Assembly (NCBI GenBank): GCA_023436685.1
Contig: JAEZIL010000135.1
Coordinates: forward strand, 1 to 7,236
Length of the DNA: 7,236 nucleotides
Reading direction: 5' to 3'
Source of the DNA: Bacteroidota bacterium
GTDB taxonomy: Bacteria > Bacteroidota > Bacteroidia > Chitinophagales > Chitinophagaceae
The notes below the pieces were generated by a model. That model saw only the letters and a program-made list of their open reading frames with translations, ran no database searches and was not told the DNA's origin. Shown in pieces: positions 1 through 6,194 of the stretch. The first letter of the stretch is position 1; each line of letters starts with the position of its first letter. The position numbers and the translations under genes are program-made.

Positions 1-2426
1 ATGTTCTGGTTGTTGTACTGTTGAGTGGCCATATTGAACTCCTGTTCTACTGTCTGGAATTCGCTTTCGGCCTTTTGTATGTCTTTTTGCAATTCCTGTA
101 GCTGCTCGTTCACTGCTTCCAGTTCACTGCGTGTATCGGCTATGCTTTCCTGTGTATCGGCCAATTGGTCTTGCAGGTCTTGCAAGCGTTGTTCGCCGGT
201 AGTGTTCAGGTGTTCGAAGTTCTCGATACGGTTGCCCAGGTTCACAATATGGTTTTGCAAACGGTTGATCTCCTGGCGTGTTTGCTCAATAGCTTTGTCA
301 TTCAGCTCCTGGTTGAAACCTGTTATCAATGTTTGGGTATCGCTGATGTGTTGTTTCAAGCTTGTAGTGCTGGCTGTCAGCTCTTCTATCTCTTTAGCCA
401 GGCGCTCCAGGTTCTTAGCACGGCCTATCTTATTGCCCTCAAACAAACCGATAGAACCACCACCCAATGTGTATTTACCGCGCACCATCTTACCACTCTT
501 CTCAACTATCACATTGCCATTCTGCATAGCTTGTTCGGTAAGCGGCGCTTCGTTGTCTGCTATGTACACGTGACCCAGCAGGTGTTGCGCCAGTGGCATG
601 TATTGCTCATCAACATTGATCACGCTCAAGGCAGGTATTAACCCATCGGGTGCAGTGTGTGTTGCAGCGGCACTACCTTTGAACTGATCGAGTATGAAGA
701 AGTTGGCTTTACCTTTCTTATTGCTTTCCAGCAGGTGAACGCCTTTGGCTGCTTCTTCTATATTGTTAACCAGGTAGTAGTTCAGGTAGTTGTCCAGCAA
801 GTTCTCCAGTGCTGTACGGTATTCGTTCTGCACTACAAACACATCTGACAACAGTGTTTGTTCGCTACTCCAATCTTTATTCTTCTTTAAGAACTTGATA
901 CTATCAGGATAACCCTCCAGGCTTTCCACCAGCGATTTCAGCAGGTCGTGCTCATTACGGCGCGAATCCAGCTTACGGTTCTCATCTACCAGTTGCGCGC
1001 GCAGCGTTTCCACTTGCTCCTGGCTTTGCAGTATCTTGCTCTTTACCTCTTCGTGCTTGGTGATGAGGTCTTGCAGTTGGTCGTTCTTCTCTTGCAGCTG
1101 TTGTTCTGCATCAGTACGCTCGCCACCCAGCTGTGTTATCTGGCTGCTGCGCTGGGCCTTCTCTTCCTGCACCTGCTGCATACTGCGTTGCAGGTTCATT
1201 ACCGATGTATCTGCCACGGCCACTTTCTTCTCTGCATCAAACTGGCTGCGTTGTTTCTGCTGGTATTCACCACGCAGTTGCTCCATTGCCTTCTTCTTAT
1301 CATCGAACGCTTCGCGCTTCTCATCCACCATTCCACGCAAGGTTTCCAATTGCTCGCGCAGGTCTTCCATCACGGTAGTTTCGTCCTGTATCTGCTTTTC
1401 AGCAAAGCCTATCGACTCTTCCAGGTTTTGGAGTTGCATGCCCGCACCTGACAGGAATTCGCCTAAATTCTTCTCGCGCTCTTTCAGGTGTTCCAGCCTT
1501 TGTGCTGCCAGTCGCTTATCGCTTTCCAACTGGCGTATACGGTTTATCAGCTCATTGAACTGCTTTTGCAAGCCATTCAGTTCCTGCTCCTTTTCTATCA
1601 GCTTCACCTTGTCCTGCTCTACTATTGCCTCTTCTTTGGCCACACTTGCTTCAAGATGTGTGCGGCGGTCGGTCTCTTTGTCATGCTGCTCGTTCAGCTC
1701 TTTATATTGGTCATTGAAGTGCTCGAGCGATGCTTTTGTCAGTTCAATGCTGATCTCCTTGTACTCTCCCTTTATCTGAAAGTAACGCTCTGCCTTCTTC
1801 GCCTGGTTCTCCAGCGTACGCAGGTTGTTGCCTATTTCAAACAACAGATCCTCGATACGTGCCAGATCCTGCTCGGTAGCTTCCAGCTTTTGCTTGGCCT
1901 CTTTCTTACGGGTTTTGTAGATAGAGATACCTGCAGCTTGCTCCAGCATACGGCGGCGGCTGTTGTCCTTATCCTTGATGTTGTCATCCACCATACCTAG
2001 CTCGATAATGGCATAGGAGTCGTTACTAACACCGGTATCCAGGAATAGGTTATGGATGTCTTTCAGGCGGCAGGTAACATCGTTCAGGCGGTATTCACTT
2101 TCGCCGTTCTTGTAGAACTTGCGGGTGATGGTAACCGTGGTGAACTCAGTTGGCAACAGGTTGCGTGTGTTCTCGAAGGTCAGCGACACTTCGGCCATAC
2201 CCGAACCCGCACGTGTGCGCGAACCATTGAAGATCAGGTCTTCCAGGTTGTCGGAACGCAGGGCCTTGATCTTGTGCTCACCTATAACCCAACGGATAGC
2301 ATCCACGATATTGGACTTACCACAACCATTAGGCCCTACTATGCCTGTAATGGGGTTATCTAATATCACATGGGTCTTATCGGCAAACGACTTGAACCCT
2401 TTTATTTCCAGCGACTTTAGCTTCAA
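1..2426 (-). CDS. smc: Chromosome segregation/condensation ATPase SMC, N-terminal 808 residues (C-terminus beyond the left edge)
   Basis: SMC forms the ring-shaped condensin core (with ScpA/ScpB) that organises and segregates the nucleoid. The reading frame is open from 2426 to the left edge, giving 808 codons of a family usually about 1,170-1,200 residues long. The head comes first: the motif IKGFKSFADK, Walker A GPNGCGKSN (about residues 31-39), R-loop Arg57 in KALRS, and RRRMLEQAAGI near residue 155. A Glu/Gln/Lys-rich coiled coil covers about residues 165-495. The hinge covers about 500-655 (from EGYPDSIKFL through ANFFILDQF to GGGSIGLFEGNKIGR), and a second coiled coil then begins. Walker B and the signature motif lie outside the window. 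No ATG or GTG gives a full head domain; TTG at 2426 sits just before KLKSLEIKGF, and an in-frame stop lies upstream, so TTG is the chosen start. The usual Q-loop glutamine is leucine (Leu143). The family call is near certain; the start is probable. Confidence 0.96.
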   Translation of the reverse strand, partial: MKLKSLEIKGFKSFADKTHVILDNPITGIVGPNGCGKSNIVDAIRWVIGEHKIKALRSDNLEDLIFNGSRTRAGSGMAEVSLTFENTRNLLPTEFTTVTITRKFYKNGESEYRLNDVTCRLKDIHNLFLDTGVSNDSYAIIELGMVDDNIKDKDNSRRRMLEQAAGISIYKTRKKEAKQKLEATEQDLARIEDLLFEIGNNLRTLENQAKKAERYFQIKGEYKEISIELTKASLEHFNDQYKELNEQHDKETDRRTHLEASVAKEEAIVEQDKVKLIEKEQELNGLQKQFNELINRIRQLESDKRLAAQRLEHLKEREKNLGEFLSGAGMQLQNLEESIGFAEKQIQDETTVMEDLREQLETLRGMVDEKREAFDDKKKAMEQLRGEYQQKQRSQFDAEKKVAVADTSVMNLQRSMQQVQEEKAQRSSQITQLGGERTDAEQQLQEKNDQLQDLITKHEEVKSKILQSQEQVETLRAQLVDENRKLDSRRNEHDLLKSLVESLEGYPDSIKFLKKNKDWSSEQTLLSDVFVVQNEYRTALENLLDNYLNYYLVNNIEEAAKGVHLLESNKKGKANFFILDQFKGSAAATHTAPDGLIPALSVINVDEQYMPLAQHLLGHVYIADNEAPLTEQAMQNGNVIVEKSGKMVRGKYTLGGGSIGLFEGNKIGRAKNLERLAKEIEELTASTTSLKQHISDTQTLITGFNQELNDKAIEQTRQEINRLQNHIVNLGNRIENFEHLNTTGEQRLQDLQDQLADTQESIADTRSELEAVNEQLQELQKDIQKAESEFQTVEQEFNMATQQYNNQN

Positions 2427-2451
2427 AACACTATAGATTTTGGGGGGAAAG

Positions 2452-2481
2452 CAAAAATAGGTATTTCAACCTGTTATCAAA
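2452..2481 (-). promoter_or_regulatory. Bacteroidota-type promoter of smc
   Basis: On the minus strand a -33 element TTTG (2481-2478) is followed after 18 nt by a -7 element TATTTTTG (2459-2452). The latter is an exact match to the Bacteroidota sigma-ABfr consensus TAnnTTTG. The predicted transcript would begin near 2445, leaving a leader of about 20 nt before the TTG start at 2426. The leader holds a run of C (2442-2447 on the minus strand) and no Shine-Dalgarno sequence. Element sequence and spacing are seen directly; the start of transcription is inferred. Confidence 0.7.
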
Positions 2482-2520
2482 GCTTTACCCAAGCCAGCTA
2501 AGCCGTTTTGTGGGGAACAT

Positions 2521-2546
2521 GGTAATAAATTTTGTTATTTATTATC
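2521..2546. repeat. AT-rich inverted repeat upstream of the smc promoter
   Basis: The arms TAATAAAT (2523-2530) and ATTTATTA (2537-2544) are exact reverse complements separated by 6 nt (TTTGTT). Read as plus-strand RNA, the pairing can extend by one G-U and one G-C pair at the base (2521-2522 with 2545-2546). It lies about 40 bp upstream of the smc -33 element. With no GC-rich stem it is unlikely to be a terminator; it could be an operator or simply a by-product of AT-rich sequence. Confidence 0.4.
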
Positions 2547-2731
2547 ATTCAAAGGTTTAAAAGAGCTAAACGAATTACACATTTATATATCCGTTGCTAA
2601 TTTTTGTTAAGTTTCGGGGAGAAAAATAAAAAAATATCAAATTTACAGGTGCACTTCTCCCACCCAGCTTATGGTTACCCAAACAAGCTATATACATAGC
2701 AAATGTACTACAAGTTACATAAGTATAAAAC

Positions 2732-2755
2732 TAAAAGCCAATCGTCGGGCTTTTA
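2732..2755 (-). terminator. Hairpin terminator downstream of the 71-residue gene
   Basis: Perfect 8-bp arms TAAAAGCC (2732-2739) and GGCTTTTA (2748-2755) enclose an 8-nt loop. Read on the minus strand, the stem ends in GGCTTTTA and is followed by the T-rich GTTTTATAC. It begins about 24 nt after the stop codon of the minus-strand gene at 2780. The plus strand also reads into T-rich sequence, so it could work both ways, but no plus-strand gene ends here. This would separate the small gene's transcript from smc. Confidence 0.65.
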
Positions 2756-2779
2756 ATTTGGGTTAGGTGCCTGTCGTAA

Positions 2780-2995
2780 TTACTTTCCACCTCCACGACC
2801 ATTGTTATGGCGGCCACTACCACCGGAATTGCTTTGGCTGCCAGGCTTTTTAGTGCGGTTTTTATCTGATTCCTCTGTCAGCTTATCCAGATCGGCAGTT
2901 GTGTTTTTTCTTTGGGCACCACCTTCAAGGTTCTCGCGCGACTCTTCGCTTTTGTTACCTGAAACAGGTTCTTGCTTATTATCATCTTTTCTCAT
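2780..2995 (-). CDS. Small hydrophilic, intrinsically disordered protein of unknown function (71 aa)
   Basis: I do not recognise a named family. The protein starts MRKDDNKQEP, has no hydrophobic segment and is dominated by charged and polar residues (Lys, Glu, Asp, Asn, Ser, Gly). It contains a basic patch KNRTKKPGS and ends in a Gly/Arg/Asn-rich tail (SGGSGRHNNGRGGGK), so it is likely disordered and basic at the C-terminus, where it might contact nucleic acid. There is no signal peptide. A clean hairpin terminator follows at 2732-2755, and the gene is divergent from the one at 3117; both favour a real single-gene transcript. The ATG at 2995 has no clear Shine-Dalgarno sequence. I found no exact TAnnTTTG promoter upstream. 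Low sequence complexity means coding status rests on context more than homology; similar small polar proteins are common in Bacteroidota genomes. Confidence 0.6.
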   Translation of the reverse strand: MRKDDNKQEPVSGNKSEESRENLEGGAQRKNTTADLDKLTEESDKNRTKKPGSQSNSGGSGRHNNGRGGGK

Positions 2996-3087
2996 GGCTA
3001 TAAATTTTACTGAAAATCAAAAAAGACCATGCCTCTGCATAGTGTGGAGCAAGCTCTGGTTTTAACAAAACCTGAACGTATTAACGC

Positions 3088-3095
3088 TAACTTTG
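3088..3095 (+). promoter_or_regulatory. -7 promoter element of the Hsp70-lid-like gene
   Basis: TAACTTTG matches the Bacteroidota -7 consensus TAnnTTTG exactly and lies 21 nt before the ATG at 3117. The predicted transcript start is near 3101, giving a leader of about 15 nt that is A-rich (CCAAAAACATAGACAC), as is usual for Bacteroidota starts. No good TTTG is found at the expected -33 distance, so the assignment is moderate. Confidence 0.5.
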
Positions 3096-3116
3096 CTGTT
3101 CCAAAAACATAGACAC

Positions 3117-3431
3117 ATGAAGATAGGTATCAACATGGTAAGCGGAACACTAAAGCAGGAAGAAGCAGAAATACAAAATGTGGCGATAGACAAATCGGAT
3201 ATGACGCTGGAAGATGCTACTAAAGAAGCCAACCACCTTATTAACACCACCTACAAATTTATAGATGAACACAGAGAGAGGCTGAATGCCGAAGAAGTAA
3301 AAACTGCTGAGCAGCTGATGCAGGAAGCATATAATGCTATTGTAGCAAGAAATAAAGAACAAATAATGGCACTTACCGGGCAGTTGGATGAACAATCGCG
3401 CCAGTTAGCAAAGCTGGTAGCAGCACACTAA
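3117..3431 (+). CDS. Stand-alone Hsp70 (DnaK/HscA) C-terminal lid-like protein (104 aa)
   Basis: Residues 39-98 (from NHLINTTYK to DEQSRQLAKL) align without gaps, from memory, to about 60 residues of the E. coli DnaK helical lid (HLLHSTRK ... QVSQKL). Shared positions include HL, T-x-K, L-x-A, a conserved K-x-x-I and L-x-x-x-S-x-x-L. In Hsp70s this helical bundle closes over bound peptide. Here the ~380-residue ATPase domain and the beta substrate-binding domain are absent. The first ~17 residues (IGINMVSGTLKQEEA) resemble, from memory, the N-terminal leader of Bacteroidota HscA, which hints at an internally deleted HscA copy; this part is weak. The body is highly charged and helical, with no signal peptide, so it is probably cytosolic. 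ATG 3117 is preferred for that resemblance and for the A-rich sequence before it; ATG 3135 is an alternative, while the in-frame TTG at 3093 lies inside the promoter element. It could be a helper of chaperone complexes, an unrelated helical bundle, or a decaying remnant. Confidence 0.75.
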   Translation: MKIGINMVSGTLKQEEAEIQNVAIDKSDMTLEDATKEANHLINTTYKFIDEHRERLNAEEVKTAEQLMQEAYNAIVARNKEQIMALTGQLDEQSRQLAKLVAAH

Positions 3432-3453
3432 AAAGCGCGATCGTATCAAAGTA

Positions 3454-5265
3454 TTATTGCACCACAGTAAATGTGGTATCATTTAAGGTATGAAGAAAGG
3501 CTATCAAGTCTTTCTTTTCTTTTTCAGTAAGGTTGAGCCTATCGCCCGGCAGGGTTTGATTCTCTACTTCAAGGCCGAGCCCGATACCGCCACCCCGGTT
3601 ATAAAAATCTATTACTTCCTCCAATGTTTTAAATACACCATTGTGCATGTAAGGCGCGGTATATGCAATATTGCGCAAACCCGGTGTTTTAAAAGAACGT
3701 ACCTGGTGTGGCATTTTGTATAAGTGATATTTACCAGAATCGGCATCTAGCAAGGTATGCAAAGTATCATTTGTAGCAGGCACTCCTAACACCTCACTTT
3801 CTACTTTATCGTATAAAGGCGGCACTGCCCCATTGAATAGCGGTACATAATGGCAGGTACCACATTTAGCCTTACCCATAAAAAGGTTGAAGCCTACAAT
3901 TTCATCAGTGTTCATCGCAGCCTTATCGCCCCGCATATACTTGTCGAAACGTGAATTGAGGCTGGTGAGAGAGCGTACATATGCAGCAAGTGCAATTTTT
4001 ATATTCGCTTTTTTCCACCTGCTGTCGGCTGATATAAAAGCTTTTTCAAATAGCCGCTGGTATTCCTTGTTCTTCTTAAGGCCCGCCAGTATGCTGTTCA
4101 AATCGCCACCCATCTCCTGGGTATTAGATACCACATCATGTACCTGATCTTCAAGAAAAGCTATACGACTATTGTAAAACTGTACCGGTTGCAAGGCAGC
4201 GTTGATAAGCGTAGGCGTGTTGCGCAATAAATTACGCTCACCTGAAAGAGAAGCATTTAATGTAAGCCCGTCGGTAAAAGCGCGTTTAGGCTCATGACAG
4301 CTTACGCAGGCGCGCTTCCCGTTTGCCGATAACATTGGCTCGTTAAACAACTTACGCCCCAACTCAAGCATTGCCGGCGAAGCACTAGTGGTACCAGTAG
4401 GCGCGAAATAATACATATTAAAAGCATCTGCCTGAAAAATATCTACAGCCTTCGTATTTACGGCGCGTTGCTGGGTTGCAAATGCTATATCTCTATCAAC
4501 CTGAAGGCGGTGCATTTGCCCCATTATAGGATTGATATAGGCAGTAATAAACACAGCGCGATCGAAAGAATTAAAATCTTCGTTTTTAGAAGTATAGGTA
4601 ATAGCATCCCTGCACAGTTCGATCAAAGAAGCAGGTGCATTGTAATATCGAAATACTTCAAGCATTGACTCTAAAGTAGCTGATGCTTCAGCTACACTAT
4701 TGAAGGCCAGGGGAGAATCGAAGCCTGAAATACCTTTCGCCATCAGGCGATAAATATTTAAACGCAAAGCATCAAATACTTCTGTAGCTTCTAATTGCAG
4801 ATCTTTATTATACTGCTGTACCCTCTCTACACGGTTAATAAGATTGCTGATCTCATTAGCAATTATTAACCGGCTGTCGGCAGTTATATCTTCAAATACC
4901 GGTTCTTCCAGCACCTGGAAACCTGTGGGGTGCTGCGGCTCTTCCGGCTCAGCGGCATCGGCCTCTAACAACGCAGGCCCATTGAGGCGCATAGCAGCTG
5001 CAGGATAAAAATATTCTATCAAAAATTCTACCCGCTTATAATATTTACGGCAGTCTTTAAACCGTTGCCTTATTTCTTGTTCCTTTGCGATAGGCGTAGC
5101 CTGCTGGTAGGCTATAAGCTTTTCATTCAATGTATCGAGCTGATGTGAAAAATAAATTACCAGCTTTTGTTCAGGTGTCTCGTTATTGGTTTGTGCTGAT
5201 ATCAACACAAAAAATAAAACAGAAAGCAGGGCAACTGCCCGCATTCTAATATTTCTCTTAAGCAT
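3454..5265 (-). CDS. Exported imelysin-like / di-heme cytochrome c peroxidase (MauG family) protein (603 aa)
   Basis: The C-terminal half (about residues 295-597) is a CCP_MauG domain with two covalent c-type heme sites: CVSCH (Cys320, Cys323, His324) and CGTCH (Cys468, Cys471, His472). Other family landmarks are RNTPTLINAAL (348-358), FYNSR where many members have FWDGR, AAYVRSL (427-433) and PYMHNG, whose Met540 is the likely second-heme axial ligand. Such proteins reduce peroxide or oxidise a substrate in the periplasm using two hemes. A signal peptide occupies about residues 1-24 (hydrophobic VALLSVLFFVLISA, cleavage near SA/QT). Residues about 30-280 form an extra helical region resembling the imelysin (M75) fold, with GFQVLEE (115-121) in place of the GxHxxE motif. 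At 603 residues it is much longer than a plain ~330-residue CCP, because of this domain. The start has an AGGA 6 nt upstream. It is the last gene of a three-gene run, 15 nt after the LRR gene. Electron donor and substrate are not shown. Confidence 0.93.
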   Translation of the reverse strand: MLKRNIRMRAVALLSVLFFVLISAQTNNETPEQKLVIYFSHQLDTLNEKLIAYQQATPIAKEQEIRQRFKDCRKYYKRVEFLIEYFYPAAAMRLNGPALLEADAAEPEEPQHPTGFQVLEEPVFEDITADSRLIIANEISNLINRVERVQQYNKDLQLEATEVFDALRLNIYRLMAKGISGFDSPLAFNSVAEASATLESMLEVFRYYNAPASLIELCRDAITYTSKNEDFNSFDRAVFITAYINPIMGQMHRLQVDRDIAFATQQRAVNTKAVDIFQADAFNMYYFAPTGTTSASPAMLELGRKLFNEPMLSANGKRACVSCHEPKRAFTDGLTLNASLSGERNLLRNTPTLINAALQPVQFYNSRIAFLEDQVHDVVSNTQEMGGDLNSILAGLKKNKEYQRLFEKAFISADSRWKKANIKIALAAYVRSLTSLNSRFDKYMRGDKAAMNTDEIVGFNLFMGKAKCGTCHYVPLFNGAVPPLYDKVESEVLGVPATNDTLHTLLDADSGKYHLYKMPHQVRSFKTPGLRNIAYTAPYMHNGVFKTLEEVIDFYNRGGGIGLGLEVENQTLPGDRLNLTEKEKKDLIAFLHTLNDTTFTVVQ

Positions 5266-5271
5266 TATCTA

Positions 5272-5275
5272 TCCT
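5272..5275 (-). promoter_or_regulatory. Shine-Dalgarno sequence for the cytochrome c peroxidase-like gene
   Basis: AGGA lies 6 nt before the ATG at 5265, inside the 15-nt gap after the LRR stop codon. It supports this ATG over the later in-frame Met8 and suggests independent ribosome loading, unlike the upstream gene, which has none visible. Confidence 0.5.
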
Positions 5276-5280
5276 AAATT

Positions 5281-6192
5281 TTAAAAGGTAACCTGTGTAT
5301 TTGGCAACCATTCTTTGATCTTATGTTTCTCCTCTTCGTTAAAGTTGTTATTTGCGAGCATTAGTGTGCGCAGCTTTTTAAGCTTTCTTATAGACGATGG
5401 CAGGTGTGTAAGCTGGTTGCCGCTTAAGAGCAACATTTCAAGATTTTTTAGTTTACCTATTTCAGCAGGAATGGCCGTAAGCTGGTTGTTGGTAAGGCTG
5501 ATAAACCTAAGCTCTTTTAAAGAACCTATCTGCGGTGGTATGGCCGTCAACTTATTAGCAGTAAGAATTATCTCACGTATATCTTTCATTTGAGAGATGT
5601 TGGCAGATAGCTGGGTAAGGTTGTTATATCCCAGATCTAAATACTGCAAACTGCTATATCCAAAACATTCGGGCACATACAGAATGTGGTTGTGCGCGGC
5701 ATTGAATACTTTGATAGAGGGCAAGCCACATATATTTTCGCTTAATGAAGAGAGATCGTTCCAGGATACATCCAGCATTTCCAGCTTACTAAGCTGCGAA
5801 AGCCCAGGAGGCAACTCTATTAAATGGTTTTCTTCCAGCTGCAATATCTGTAACTGTTGCATGCCCGGCAATGTAGCAGGTAAACGCTTTAAGTTATTAT
5901 GGCTTAATATCAGTTGCTTTACTTTTTTCAAGTTGCCCAGTTCATCGGGCAAGGTTACAAACTGGTTCTTCTGAAGATCTACCAACTCAAGATTCCTGAG
6001 CCGCCCAACTTCGGGGCTTAGTTGCTCCATACGTTGAATGCGCATGACCAATTTCTTTGTGCAAAGGCTATCCCGCAGGCCTTCCTGAACCGATTTTACG
6101 GATGTTTTATTGCATTGTGCTAAAGCAGCATAGTTGCCCCCCAGTAAGAGGACAACTATGTTGATATAGCATGCGTATGTTATTTTTCTCAT
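5281..6192 (-). CDS. Secreted leucine-rich-repeat protein (303 aa)
   Basis: A signal peptide covers residues 1-26 (hydrophobic INIVVLLLGG, then AALA before Gln26-Cys27). A short Cys-containing region follows (Cys27, Cys44). Nine leucine-rich repeats of 22-23 residues run from residue 67 to about 272, with the pattern LxxLxLxxNxLxxLPxxIxxLx, for example LRFISLTNNQLTAIPAEIG. A final repeat and a charged cap ending LPNTQVTF complete the fold. The repeats are the LPxxI type found in many bacterial LRR proteins and usually build a curved protein-binding surface. No catalytic domain, transmembrane anchor or type IX sorting domain follows, so it is probably periplasmic or released. The ATG lies 2 nt after the stop codon (TAG) of the upstream PhoX-like gene, with no Shine-Dalgarno sequence, suggesting translational coupling. 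Its partner is unknown; operon neighbours are candidates. Confidence 0.92.
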   Translation of the reverse strand: MRKITYACYINIVVLLLGGNYAALAQCNKTSVKSVQEGLRDSLCTKKLVMRIQRMEQLSPEVGRLRNLELVDLQKNQFVTLPDELGNLKKVKQLILSHNNLKRLPATLPGMQQLQILQLEENHLIELPPGLSQLSKLEMLDVSWNDLSSLSENICGLPSIKVFNAAHNHILYVPECFGYSSLQYLDLGYNNLTQLSANISQMKDIREIILTANKLTAIPPQIGSLKELRFISLTNNQLTAIPAEIGKLKNLEMLLLSGNQLTHLPSSIRKLKKLRTLMLANNNFNEEEKHKIKEWLPNTQVTF

Positions 6193-6194
6193 TA

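Larger units (their letters stand above)
2427..2779. other. AT-rich intergenic spacer between smc and the small disordered-protein gene
   Basis: This 353-bp stretch has no convincing coding sequence on either strand. It holds the smc promoter (2452-2481), an AT-rich inverted repeat (2521-2546), A/T-rich tracts (about 2581-2645) and the hairpin terminator of the 71-residue gene (2732-2755). The part between about 2550 and 2730 shows no tRNA fold, riboswitch core or repeat array by eye. Its base composition is clearly more AT-rich than the flanking smc coding sequence. Confidence 0.7.

Noticed and set aside
25..2436. Several long plus-strand open frames opposite smc (for example 25-573, 165-641, 948-1451, 1036-1779, 1488-2000)
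   Set aside because: They are antisense shadows of the smc coiled-coil and hinge frame, rich in Cys, Ser, Leu and Phe with no family features, while the minus frame gives an unmistakable SMC protein.
2638..2645. Minus-strand TAAATTTG as a second smc promoter
   Set aside because: It matches the -7 consensus, but the nearest TTTG is about 34 nt upstream, too far for a -33 element, and the leader to smc would exceed 200 nt.
2687..2700. Short palindrome GCTAT-ATAC-ATAGC
   Set aside because: Five-bp arms in AT-rich sequence are expected by chance, and nothing around it suggests a role.
3093..3116. TTG at 3093 as the start of the lid-like gene
   Set aside because: It lies within the predicted -7 element, so it would not be in the transcript; ATG 3117 or 3135 is better placed.
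3062..3395. Minus-strand frames opposite the Hsp70-lid-like gene
   Set aside because: They give hydrophobic, Cys/Phe-rich sequence without motifs and overlap a plus-strand frame with good Hsp70-lid similarity and a promoter element.
3432..3453. Terminator in the convergent gap (GCGCGATCG region)
   Set aside because: CGATCG is only a 6-bp palindrome with no stem-loop or T-tract, so no intrinsic terminator can be supported.
6105..6125. Lipoprotein signal in the leucine-rich-repeat protein (ALAQC)
   Set aside because: Gln at the position before Cys does not fit a lipobox; cleavage after ALA by signal peptidase I is more likely.
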